A stretch of 61,513 nucleotides of DNA from Clostridia bacterium (lineage in GTDB: Bacteria > Bacillota > Clostridia > Christensenellales > DTU072), in the NCBI GenBank assembly GCA_016297005.1, contig JAEDHK010000008.1:1-61513 (forward strand), given 5' to 3'. This document shows, in pieces, positions 25,612-33,385 of this stretch; position 1 is the first letter of the stretch, and each line of letters starts with the position of its first letter. A program made the position numbers and the translations under genes. The notes under the pieces are model-generated. The model ran no database searches. It was not told the origin of the DNA and saw only the letters and a list, made by a program, of their open reading frames with translations.

Positions 25612-26858
25612 TCGCATACGTTAACAGGAGCGACTATTCGGGGGACGCGATTGCAGTCCCATCCAAATCGCAGGCGCACCGCCTGCTGATCGCCGCCGCC
25701 CTGAAAAAAGGCAGAACGGTAGTCCGCAGCGTAGGCGACTCCGACGACGTGAACGCGACGATCCGCTGTCTGAACGCTCTCGGCGCCTCGATTGAAAAAG
25801 TGCGAAACGACGCCGTTGTCTTCGGTATCGGAAAAGTGCGCGCGGGTATGTTGTTGGACGCAGGAGAAAGCGGTTCGACTTTGCGCTTTTTGTTGCCCGT
25901 CTCGGCCGCTCTTGGAGCCGAATGTACCTTTACCGGGCGAGGACGACTTTTGCAAAGACCGAACGCGGCGCTTTGCTCCGCGCTGAATAAGAACGGCGTA
26001 ACGACGGACGGTATTTCGGTTAAAGGCTGCCTGAAACCGGGCGATTATACGATCGACGCCACCGTCAGTTCGCAGTATATCAGCGGTCTGCTGCTTGCAC
26101 TGCCTCTTTTAGGCGGCGACAGTCGCATTCTTTTTTCGGGAGATCCCGTCAGTAAAAATTATATCGATATGACAATCGAGGTGCTTACTTCGGCAGGCAT
26201 TCGGTATAAGCGCGTCAGAAAAGGTTTTTTCATTCCCGGGCGTCAGGAATACAGATTGCCGGACGAAGTGGTTTGCGAAGGCGACTGGTCGGGCGCGGCG
26301 TTTATGCTTACGGCCGGCGCGCTCGGAAAAAAGACTTCCGTAAGAGGACTCAACGTCGGATCTTTGCAAGGCGACAGGCGTATCCTCGACGTGCTCCGTT
26401 CGTCCGGCGCGCAAATAACGGAAAAGGGCGATCGGATCGAAGTCTGTTCGGATAAAAAAATACCTTTCGAGGTCGATTTGCAAAATATCCCCGATCTCGC
26501 GCCGGTGCTTGCCGTGCTGGCGGCGACGTTGCCGGGTAAAAGCAGATTAAAGAACGTAAACCGTTTGCAAATCAAAGAAAGCGACCGCCTTGCCGCCATT
26601 CAAGAAATGCTTTCTGCGGCGGGAATCGGCAGCAAAAAAGAAAAGGACGATCTCGTTATCTTCGGCGGAAAGCCGATTTGCGGGCGTTTTGACGGAAAGA
26701 ACGATCACAGAATGGTCATGTCGTCCGTTTTGCTTGCGGGCATATGCGAAGGAGAGTCCGTCGTGACCGACGCCGAAGCCGTCAAGAAGTCCTATCCCGG
26801 GTTTTTTGAAGATTATGCGAAAATAGGAGGAAATTGCCATGTCGAAATGGAAGGGTGA
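25608..26858 (+). CDS. aroA: 3-phosphoshikimate 1-carboxyvinyltransferase (EPSP synthase)
   Basis: 416 residues. It joins shikimate 3-phosphate to phosphoenolpyruvate. Motifs: PSKSQAHRLLIAAAL at the N-terminus, LDAGESGSTLRFLLP, SSQYISGLLLALP, KESDRLAAIQ and NDHRMVMS. The loop reads ESGSTLRF, in which the residue after ES is Gly. A sensitivity class to glyphosate cannot be told by eye. Overlaps aroC by 20 bases. Confidence 0.95.
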   Translation: MIAYVNRSDYSGDAIAVPSKSQAHRLLIAAALKKGRTVVRSVGDSDDVNATIRCLNALGASIEKVRNDAVVFGIGKVRAGMLLDAGESGSTLRFLLPVSAALGAECTFTGRGRLLQRPNAALCSALNKNGVTTDGISVKGCLKPGDYTIDATVSSQYISGLLLALPLLGGDSRILFSGDPVSKNYIDMTIEVLTSAGIRYKRVRKGFFIPGRQEYRLPDEVVCEGDWSGAAFMLTAGALGKKTSVRGLNVGSLQGDRRILDVLRSSGAQITEKGDRIEVCSDKKIPFEVDLQNIPDLAPVLAVLAATLPGKSRLKNVNRLQIKESDRLAAIQEMLSAAGIGSKKEKDDLVIFGGKPICGRFDGKNDHRMVMSSVLLAGICEGESVVTDAEAVKKSYPGFFEDYAKIGGNCHVEMEG

Positions 26859-27879
26859 ACGCCTGTCTGTGGAGATATACGGGACTTCGCACGGCGATAA
26901 AATCGGCGTCGTGGGAAAAGGCTTTCCCGCTTTTTCCGTGGACGAAGATAAATTGGCGGCTTTTATGAAACGTCGTCAAGGCGGACAGGGAATGGGATCA
27001 ACAACCCGAAAAGAAGAAGATAAACCGGAGTTTTTATACGCGGAAAACGGCGAATTCGAAGCGGTTATTTATAATAAACAACAAAGAAGCGGCGACTATA
27101 ACGAACTATACGGAAAGCCCCGTCCTTCGCACGCAGACTACTGTTCTTACGTAAAGGACGGCACTCTCGATTATCGTGGCGGCGGACGATTTTCCGCCAG
27201 ACTTACCGCGCCCGTTTGCATTGCGGGCGGTATCGCCAAACAGATCCTCGAAAAAAAGGGTATTCGCGTTTACGCCTACCTTTCCGCCGTCGGCAGCGTC
27301 GCCGGAAAGTCGTATCAGGACGGCGTAACGGAAGATGAGATAATAGCGATAACCGGGTTTCCTTCTTTGTCGAAAGGAAAAGAAATGACGGAGGAGATAG
27401 AAAAGGCACGTCTTGACCGAGACAGTGTGGGCGCCGTGTGTGAATGCGTGGTTTACGGCTTGCCCGCCGGAGTCGGCAACGACTATTTCGACGGTCTGGA
27501 AGGAGCTATCGCTCAGCTATTGTATGCTATCCCCGCCGTAAAAGGAGTGGAATTCGGGAGCGGATTCGCTCTTGCGTCTATGAGAGGAAGTCGTGCCAAC
27601 GATCCCTTCTATTTTGACGGCGAAGTCGTGAAAACAACGACCAATCACGCCGGCGGTATCAACGGCGGAATATCCAACGGAATGCCCCTTACCATGCGCG
27701 TCGCTTTCCGTCCCACCCCGTCGATCAGCAAAGAACAGCAAACGGTTGATTTGATAAATAAAAAAAACGTAACGATAAAAATCGCAGGCAGACACGATTC
27801 TTGCGTGGCAGTACGGGCACTCTCCGTCGTCGAAAGTATGGTTTGTCTCGCCTTGCTTGATAAAGGAGTAACATTATGA
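26839..27879 (+). CDS. aroC: chorismate synthase
   Basis: 346 residues. An FMN-dependent elimination of phosphate from EPSP gives chorismate. Motifs: the N-terminal GTSHGDKIGV, RRQGGQGMGSTTRKEEDKPEF, and the signature RPSHADY...YRGGGRFSARLTAP, plus GGINGGISNGMPL. The residue usually Gly in RPGHAD is Ser here. The start overlaps aroA by 20 bases and has AGGAGG upstream, supporting the chosen ATG. Followed by pheA with a 4-base overlap. Confidence 0.94.
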   Translation: MSKWKGERLSVEIYGTSHGDKIGVVGKGFPAFSVDEDKLAAFMKRRQGGQGMGSTTRKEEDKPEFLYAENGEFEAVIYNKQQRSGDYNELYGKPRPSHADYCSYVKDGTLDYRGGGRFSARLTAPVCIAGGIAKQILEKKGIRVYAYLSAVGSVAGKSYQDGVTEDEIIAITGFPSLSKGKEMTEEIEKARLDRDSVGAVCECVVYGLPAGVGNDYFDGLEGAIAQLLYAIPAVKGVEFGSGFALASMRGSRANDPFYFDGEVVKTTTNHAGGINGGISNGMPLTMRVAFRPTPSISKEQQTVDLINKKNVTIKIAGRHDSCVAVRALSVVESMVCLALLDKGVTL

Positions 27880-29009
27880 CTATCGAAGAATTAAGAAAAA
27901 AGATCGACGCGATCGATGATAAGCTTTCCGCGCTCTATATGCAACGAATGGAAGTGTGCAAAGAGATCGGACGGGAAAAAGCGAAAAAAGACCTCCCGGT
28001 CAACGTCTCTCAGCGCGAAAACGCCGTTCTCGCACGTATCACAAAGAATGCGGATGAAGACAAAATCATTTATTTGAAGCAGCTGTACGATAATATTTTT
28101 TCGCAGAGCAAGAGCTACCAGAATTCTATCCGTGATTTGTCCTCTCCGAGCGTAGACAAGATCCGCGCTGTGCTGACCGAAGAAAGAAGTTCTTTCCCGA
28201 TCGGAGCCACCGTCGCATGTCAGGGAGTAGAAGGCGCTTTTAGCGGCGTTGCGGCGAAAAAGTTGTTCGAGATTACCGATATTACCTATTTTAAGACATT
28301 CGAGGGCGTTTTCAACGCGGTGGAAAAAGGCTTATGCGATTATGGCGTGCTTCCTATCGAAAACAGCAGCGCCGGTTCCGTTTTGCCCGTATACGATCTT
28401 ATGAAGCAACATAACTTTTATATCGTAAAAAGCATCCGCGTGCCCGTACGTCACAGCCTGGTCGCCAAGGACCCCAAAGCGAAGATAACCAAAGTTTATT
28501 CGCACGAACAGGCTCTTGCGCAATGCGCCGAATATATCAAAAAACTGGGCGCGACGCCCGTACCTGTGGAAAACACCGCTATGGCGGCGAAAATGGTGGC
28601 GGAGTCGGACGAAAAAGGTATCGCCGCCATTTGCAATAAAGATTGCGCCAAGTTGTATTCTCTCACGGTCGTTGAAAACGACGTGCAGGACTCCGGGTTT
28701 AATTTCACTCGTTTTATCTGTATTTCCAACAAGTTGCGCATCTTCAAGGGGGCGGATAAGATCAGCGTCATGACTGCTCTCGAACATAAAGTAGGTAGCC
28801 TGAACACCCTTCTCAGCAGGTTTTATACGCAAGGCCTCAACCTGACGAAGCTAGAATCTCGTCCGGTCGGCAGCGGCGACTTTGAATTCATGTTTTATTT
28901 CGATTTCGAGGGCGACGTGGAGAGCAGAGGGCTTCTGAATTTGCTCGCAGATCTGGAAAACAGTTCGGATAAGTTCGTCTTTTTGGGCAGCTATAAGGAA
29001 AAAATGTAA
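27876..29009 (+). CDS. pheA: bifunctional chorismate mutase/prephenate dehydratase
   Basis: 377 residues. Residues about 1-90 form an AroQ-class chorismate mutase (EELRKKIDAIDDKLSALYMQRMEV, C-terminal IYLKQLYDNIF). About 105-285 is the dehydratase (CQGVEGAFSGVAAKK, LPIENSSAGSV, GFNFTRFICIS with the catalytic Thr). About 295-377 is an ACT domain whose KVGSLNTLL and LESRPVG are the Phe-binding sites for feedback inhibition. It produces phenylpyruvate for phenylalanine. Its presence with tyrA matches the dual Phe/Tyr content of the leader peptide. Confidence 0.95.
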   Translation: MTIEELRKKIDAIDDKLSALYMQRMEVCKEIGREKAKKDLPVNVSQRENAVLARITKNADEDKIIYLKQLYDNIFSQSKSYQNSIRDLSSPSVDKIRAVLTEERSSFPIGATVACQGVEGAFSGVAAKKLFEITDITYFKTFEGVFNAVEKGLCDYGVLPIENSSAGSVLPVYDLMKQHNFYIVKSIRVPVRHSLVAKDPKAKITKVYSHEQALAQCAEYIKKLGATPVPVENTAMAAKMVAESDEKGIAAICNKDCAKLYSLTVVENDVQDSGFNFTRFICISNKLRIFKGADKISVMTALEHKVGSLNTLLSRFYTQGLNLTKLESRPVGSGDFEFMFYFDFEGDVESRGLLNLLADLENSSDKFVFLGSYKEKM

Positions 29010-29011
29010 AA

Positions 29012-29446
29012 ATGAAAATACTCGTCGTTAACGGTCCCAATCTCAATATGCTCGGCATACGAGAACCCGATTTGTATGGAAAAAAAGATTATAAGGCGCT
29101 TATAGAATTTATCGAATCTCACGCGAAAAAAACGGGCGTGGAGGTCAGTTGTTTGCAATCCAATTACGAGGGCGAGATCGTCACCTGGATTCAGAACGCT
29201 TATAAAAATTGCGACGGTATCGTCATCAACGCCGGAGCCTACACTCACACCAGCGTAGCCATCCTCGACGCGCTCAAAAGCGTCGGTATCCCCACGGTCG
29301 AAGTTCATCTGACCGATATTTATACCCGCGACGAGTTCCGGAAGTTCAGCTATATCAGTTTATACGCAGAAAAAGTCATCGTCGGCAAAGGTTTCGACGG
29401 CTATACCGAGGCGATCGATTACCTTGTCGAAACTTATCAAAGATAA
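29012..29446 (+). CDS. aroQ: 3-dehydroquinate dehydratase, type II
   Basis: 144 residues. It dehydrates 3-dehydroquinate to 3-dehydroshikimate. Type II signature NGPNLNMLGIREPDLYG with the catalytic Arg and Tyr, QSNYEGEIV, INAGAYTHTSVAI and EVHLTDIYTRDEFR. Two bases after pheA and last gene of the operon. aroE and aroK, needed to complete the pathway, are not in this window. Confidence 0.95.
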   Translation: MKILVVNGPNLNMLGIREPDLYGKKDYKALIEFIESHAKKTGVEVSCLQSNYEGEIVTWIQNAYKNCDGIVINAGAYTHTSVAILDALKSVGIPTVEVHLTDIYTRDEFRKFSYISLYAEKVIVGKGFDGYTEAIDYLVETYQR

Positions 29447-29484
29447 GTTATCGTCCATTTTCTTTCGTATGAAAACCACCCGTT

Positions 29485-29516
29485 ATCCCTGACGCACAGT
29501 CGGGGATTCTTGTTTT
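29485..29516 (+). terminator. terminator of the aromatic operon
   Basis: 9-bp stem ATCCCTGAC / GTCGGGGAT (one G-T pair), 5-base loop, then TCTTGTTTTT. Confidence 0.75.
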
Positions 29517-29561
29517 TATAGAGAGTACGGAGCTCGCTTCCTATCACTCCGCAAAAAAGAG

Positions 29562-29590
29562 TTGACAGTTTTTTTCCGTTGTGTTATAGT
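29562..29590 (+). promoter_or_regulatory. promoter of the 166-residue membrane protein
   Basis: TTGACA (29562-29567), 17 bp, TATAGT (29585-29590), 62 bases before the start codon. Confidence 0.8.
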
Positions 29591-29652
29591 TCGAAATAGG
29601 GTGATTCGTATTTTATTAAATATAGCGCCGAATAAAAAGATAGTGGGATGGT

Positions 29653-30153
29653 ATGGAATTTTCTTTTCCCGTCTTTCTTTTGATCGCTATGTTGGTCGCT
29701 TCCGTCTCAATATTGCGGAGAATGACCGGGACCGATAAAGAAGACGAAATAAGATTAAAAAAGTTGTTACGTAGGATGTCCATGTTCGCCGGATGTATTT
29801 CTTCCGGCGTTGTCGGTATCCTTTTTTTACGCTTTGATCCTCAGCTGTTTTCTTCTTTACTGCTCAAAAAAGTTCCTCAGGTCGAATCGCTTCTGTTAGT
29901 GAATTCTATCGAACTCCTGTTCGGTACGACTTCCATTCCCATTATTCTTGACATTATCTTTGCGCATGCGTTGCTGGTCCTTTGCTTCATGGCATTGCCC
30001 ATGATGGTCTGTATCGGCCTCGTATTGCTATATCCCGTTTTCGATCGCGTCGGAAAGGCAAAAACGACTCATAATAAGTTCAGTAAGAGAGTCGTTGTTT
30101 TCATCGAAAACGTCAATAGGACTTTTTTGGTTTTCAGTTGTTTAAGAAATTGA
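29653..30153 (+). CDS. unrecognised small membrane protein
   Basis: 166 residues that I do not recognise. Hydrophobic segments occur at about residues 4-20, 44-62, and two close to 100-130; a charged cytoplasmic-type loop (TGTDKEDEIRLKKLLRR) lies after the first. No catalytic motif is visible. It has a consensus promoter and stands alone between the aromatic operon and the glycan cluster, with a weak hairpin (30188-30206) behind it. It is not obviously related to either neighbour. Confidence 0.6.
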   Translation: MEFSFPVFLLIAMLVASVSILRRMTGTDKEDEIRLKKLLRRMSMFAGCISSGVVGILFLRFDPQLFSSLLLKKVPQVESLLLVNSIELLFGTTSIPIILDIIFAHALLVLCFMALPMMVCIGLVLLYPVFDRVGKAKTTHNKFSKRVVVFIENVNRTFLVFSCLRN

Positions 30154-30187
30154 TCTCTCCTTATTTTTTTATCATTCTTTTTTGATC

Positions 30188-30206
30188 AACCGAAATTCGG
30201 TTTTTT
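30188..30206 (+). terminator. weak hairpin terminator
   Basis: AACCGA / TCGGTT 6-bp stem with a 3-base loop, followed by four T, 35 bases after the membrane-protein gene. Confidence 0.5.
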
Positions 30207-30280
30207 GCAATATCTTTTGCAAAAATTTCGACGTGCGTCATATTGACGGCATTTTCGGTCAACAATCAAAAGTAAAAAAC

Positions 30281-30310
30281 TCCATGTCGAATAATTTCTT
30301 AGGACATGGA
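30281..30310 (+). promoter_or_regulatory. leader hairpin directly before glf
   Basis: TCCATGTC (30281-30288) pairs with GACATGGA (30303-30310), a perfect 8-bp stem with a 14-base loop. It sits eleven bases before the glf AGGAG-containing site region, lacks a T-run and is therefore not a terminator. A LoaP-like antiterminator is encoded at the other end of this cluster, and LoaP proteins act on hairpins in 5' leaders, so this is a candidate target (inference). Confidence 0.5.
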
Positions 30311-30327
30311 ATAATAAGGAGATTTTT

Positions 30328-31431
30328 ATGCGTTATTACGATTATTTGGTGGTCGGTAGCGGCTTGTTTGGTGCGACCTTTACCTATCTGGCAATAAAAA
30401 ACGGCAAGAGCGTTCTTGTGATCGATAAACGCGATCATGTCGGTGGAAACGTCTACACCGAGGCCGTTGAAGGCGTCAACGTTCATCGTTACGGCGCGCA
30501 TATTTTTCATACCTCGGACAAGGAAGTCTGGGATTTTATCAGTCGCTTTGCAGAGTTCAATAATTACGTCAATTCGCCCGTAGCAAATTATAAGGGAGAA
30601 CTCTACAACCTGCCTTTCAATATGAATACTTTCAACAGGCTTTGGGGCGTAGTTACTCCCGAGCAGGCGCGACAAAAGATTGAAGAACAGGTACGGTCTC
30701 TCGATATCAAAGAACCGAAAAACCTCGAAGAACAGGCGCTCAGCCTGGTCGGTCCGGACGTGTACGAAAAATTGATTAAAGGATATACCGAAAAGCAGTG
30801 GGGACGAGACTGTAAAGACCTGCCCGCTTCTATCATAAAGCGCCTCCCATGCCGTTTTACGTTCGATAATAATTATTTCAACGACCGCTACCAGGGTATC
30901 CCCATCGGCGGTTATACGCCTATTATCAAAAAAATGCTCGCCGGCGCCGACGTGCTTACGGGCACGGATTATTTCCGGTTTATTAAGGACCATCAAAATA
31001 TCGCACGAAAAACCGTTTATACCGGTATGATCGACGAGTTTTTCGGCTTTTGCTATGGGAAGTTACAATATCGCACCGTTTGTTTTGAAACAAAAACGTT
31101 AGATCAGCCAAACTATCAAGGTGTAGCCGTCATGAACTATACGGAGCGAGACGTCCCTTATACCCGTATCATCGAGCATAAGCACTTTGAGTTCGGTACA
31201 CAGGAAAAAACGGTAATCAGTTACGAATATCCTACCGAATGGCAAGAAGGAAAGGAACCGTATTATCCCGTCGGCGACGAAAGAAACCTCGCCCTCTACG
31301 ACCGCTATGCCGCCCTGGCAGAGACGCGCCCCGACGTCCTCTTCGGCGGTCGCCTCGGCCAGTATAAGTACTACGACATGGATAAGGTCATCCGCGCCGC
31401 ATTCACGGCGTTTAATAAAGAAATAAATTGA
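30328..31431 (+). CDS. glf: UDP-galactopyranose mutase
   Basis: 367 residues, flavoenzyme interconverting UDP-galactopyranose and UDP-galactofuranose. FAD motif YLVVGSGLFGATFTYLA with VIDKRDHVGGNVYTE, then GAHIFHTSDKEVWDFI, the mobile-loop region EKQWGRDCKDLPASI with Trp and Arg, and a C-terminal GRLGQYKYYDMDKVI. It supplies Galf donors for the glycosyltransferases downstream, especially the GlfT2-like one. AAGGAG lies upstream. It heads the glycan cluster and has GC like the rest of the chromosome, unlike the next four genes. Confidence 0.95.
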   Translation: MRYYDYLVVGSGLFGATFTYLAIKNGKSVLVIDKRDHVGGNVYTEAVEGVNVHRYGAHIFHTSDKEVWDFISRFAEFNNYVNSPVANYKGELYNLPFNMNTFNRLWGVVTPEQARQKIEEQVRSLDIKEPKNLEEQALSLVGPDVYEKLIKGYTEKQWGRDCKDLPASIIKRLPCRFTFDNNYFNDRYQGIPIGGYTPIIKKMLAGADVLTGTDYFRFIKDHQNIARKTVYTGMIDEFFGFCYGKLQYRTVCFETKTLDQPNYQGVAVMNYTERDVPYTRIIEHKHFEFGTQEKTVISYEYPTEWQEGKEPYYPVGDERNLALYDRYAALAETRPDVLFGGRLGQYKYYDMDKVIRAAFTAFNKEIN

Positions 31432-31447
31432 TAAAAAAGGAAAAACT

Positions 31448-31558
31448 ATGATCAGTTGCTCTACCGTCGACGCGTCTCAACCGATTATCTATTCGACCCT
31501 CGACACAAAAGGAACCTTTTTTATCGAACCAACCTATATAAAAGACACCCTAGCCTAA
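31448..31558 (+). CDS. possible 36-residue peptide
   Basis: An ORF beginning MISCSTVDAS and ending YIKDTLA with an AAGGAAAAACT ribosome-site-like sequence, 17 bases after glf. No family recognised, no membrane segment. It may be a remnant left at the junction of the inserted AT-rich block, or a real small protein. Low confidence. Confidence 0.3.
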   Translation: MISCSTVDASQPIIYSTLDTKGTFFIEPTYIKDTLA

Positions 31559-31615
31559 AAATGCTGCTTTGTTAAAAACAAAACGAACGAAGGCGATGAA
31601 TTAAGGAAGAATAAT

Positions 31616-33385
31616 ATGAGTAAAAATGTTTTTATAAAATTACTTGTCTGCTATCATAAAAAAGATACTTTATTGAAAGACGAAATACTAACTCCGATAC
31701 ATGTAGGTCGGGATTTGGCAATTGAAAGAAACGTTCCTGATCTGGCTTGGCTGCAGGATAATATGATTGGTGATAACACCGGAGATAATATTTCGTATAA
31801 GAATTCTTCGTATAACGAATTGACGGCATTGTATTGGGCATGGAAAAACTACGATAAGATTGGAAATCCTGATTTTGTCGGTCTGATGCATTATCGCAGG
31901 CATTTTATATTCAGAAAATCAAATGCTGTTGTCGAAACGGTAAATGATATGGACGAAAATTATTTTGATTATATAAACTATAACGATTACTCGATGGCAC
32001 ATCTTTTTGATGATTGCGATTTCGTTGCACATATCGGTCGAGTAGATCAGATTTATAAACATTATGATGAGAATCATCATATCGAAGATTTAGAGTTGGC
32101 TTTGGATATTTTGAAAGAAAAATACCCGGAATACAGTGATGTCGCTCAAAAATACTTGAAAAAAAGCAACGGCAATTTCTGTAATATGTTTATTTTGCCT
32201 CGCGCACAGTTTTTTAATTATTGTCAGTGGATCTTTTCGATTCTCTTTGAGTTTGAGAAAAGGGTGGATTTGTCGGAAAAACGTTTATTTATTTCCGAAA
32301 GATTAACGGGGATATTTTTGGATCGTCTTGTTGAATTGGGATTAAGACAAAAATCTTTATCAACGACATTTATTAATTCTGATATGAAGGTACCTGTTGC
32401 CATACCATATATTAAAGACAATGTTTTTTCTACGGCGGTTACAATTGATTCTATAATAAGAAATAAAAGGAAAGGGGTTTCCGTTTCTTTTTATCTATTA
32501 ACGAACGAGGATCACGCATATGATTTTTCCTATTTGTTAAGTGCTGGGGATAGTCTAAAAGTCATCAACTGTTCAAAAGAATTAAAAGCAAAAGGATACG
32601 ATGTTAACTATTTCGATTTTCCCGAAAGTTATTCGATGATAGTGTCGGATATTATTGAAGATGTAAATAAAATCTTGTATGTGGATGAAAAAACTTTGTT
32701 TTTCGGAGACGTCGGTAACGTTTATCAAACATGTAACAATGATGAGTTTTTCTATATAGGTGCTCCGAGCGTAGAAGCGGACAATTGTTTGAGAAAAGGA
32801 ACTTGCTGCTTGAACGCCAAACTTATTCGTAAACATAAGATTCTTTCTCACGCATATGAAAACAAAAAAGTAAACTCTATAGAAAACTGGTTGTCAGTGT
32901 GCACAAATTACAAAGTCTTTCCGTGGTGGTTATATAACGTGTGCAATAGTGAGAATCTTCTTTTTAATAATCAAACAAGGAGAAGTTTTAGCAACAATAT
33001 TTGGCAAAGACCTATGCTCATTTATTACGACGGCTTTGAACCGTGGAATGATATGCAGAATTCTTTAGCGCGTTTTTGGTGGGAAGTCGCCTTCAACATT
33101 AAAGGTAATACTCCATTTGATTGCGTTACGGAAGAGACTTTTGTTCGTTTGTCAAAACAAAGCGAATATGTTTCATATTTAAATGAGCAGGGTAAAATCG
33201 ATTTATCCAAAAACAAAAGTGAATCTAATGAAAAAATAAGCAGGTCAGATAATTATGAAAGTAAAAATAATATCTTTAAAAGACTAAAAGTGTTGATAAA
33301 AAAAGCCTTGTCATTTTACCGTAAAAACGGGCTGAAAATGACGGTTCATAAAGTTGTATATTATTTAAAAGGGAAAAAGAAATGA
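31616..33385 (+). CDS. two-domain glycosyltransferase: DUF4422 plus GT8-like
   Basis: 589 residues. About 1-245 is a DUF4422 domain (LVCYHKKDTLL, DNTGDNISYKNSSYNELTALYWAWKN in parts: DNTGDNIS, YNELTALYWAWKN, VGLMHYRRHF). From about 265 to 460 a GT8-like domain follows (VPVAIPYIKDNVFSTAVTIDSII; ILYVDEKTLFFGDVGNVY). In GT8 enzymes that last stretch is LDADT with a metal-binding DxD; here it is VDEKT, so the C-terminal domain may be inactive. A basic C-terminal tail ends the protein. AT-rich, starting an overlap-coupled set. Likely adds a hexose to the surface glycan. Confidence 0.75.
   Translation: MSKNVFIKLLVCYHKKDTLLKDEILTPIHVGRDLAIERNVPDLAWLQDNMIGDNTGDNISYKNSSYNELTALYWAWKNYDKIGNPDFVGLMHYRRHFIFRKSNAVVETVNDMDENYFDYINYNDYSMAHLFDDCDFVAHIGRVDQIYKHYDENHHIEDLELALDILKEKYPEYSDVAQKYLKKSNGNFCNMFILPRAQFFNYCQWIFSILFEFEKRVDLSEKRLFISERLTGIFLDRLVELGLRQKSLSTTFINSDMKVPVAIPYIKDNVFSTAVTIDSIIRNKRKGVSVSFYLLTNEDHAYDFSYLLSAGDSLKVINCSKELKAKGYDVNYFDFPESYSMIVSDIIEDVNKILYVDEKTLFFGDVGNVYQTCNNDEFFYIGAPSVEADNCLRKGTCCLNAKLIRKHKILSHAYENKKVNSIENWLSVCTNYKVFPWWLYNVCNSENLLFNNQTRRSFSNNIWQRPMLIYYDGFEPWNDMQNSLARFWWEVAFNIKGNTPFDCVTEETFVRLSKQSEYVSYLNEQGKIDLSKNKSESNEKISRSDNYESKNNIFKRLKVLIKKALSFYRKNGLKMTVHKVVYYLKGKKK

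Noticed and set aside
30281..30310. Hairpin before glf as an intrinsic terminator
   Set aside because: It is followed by ATAATAAGGAG and the start codon, not a T-run.
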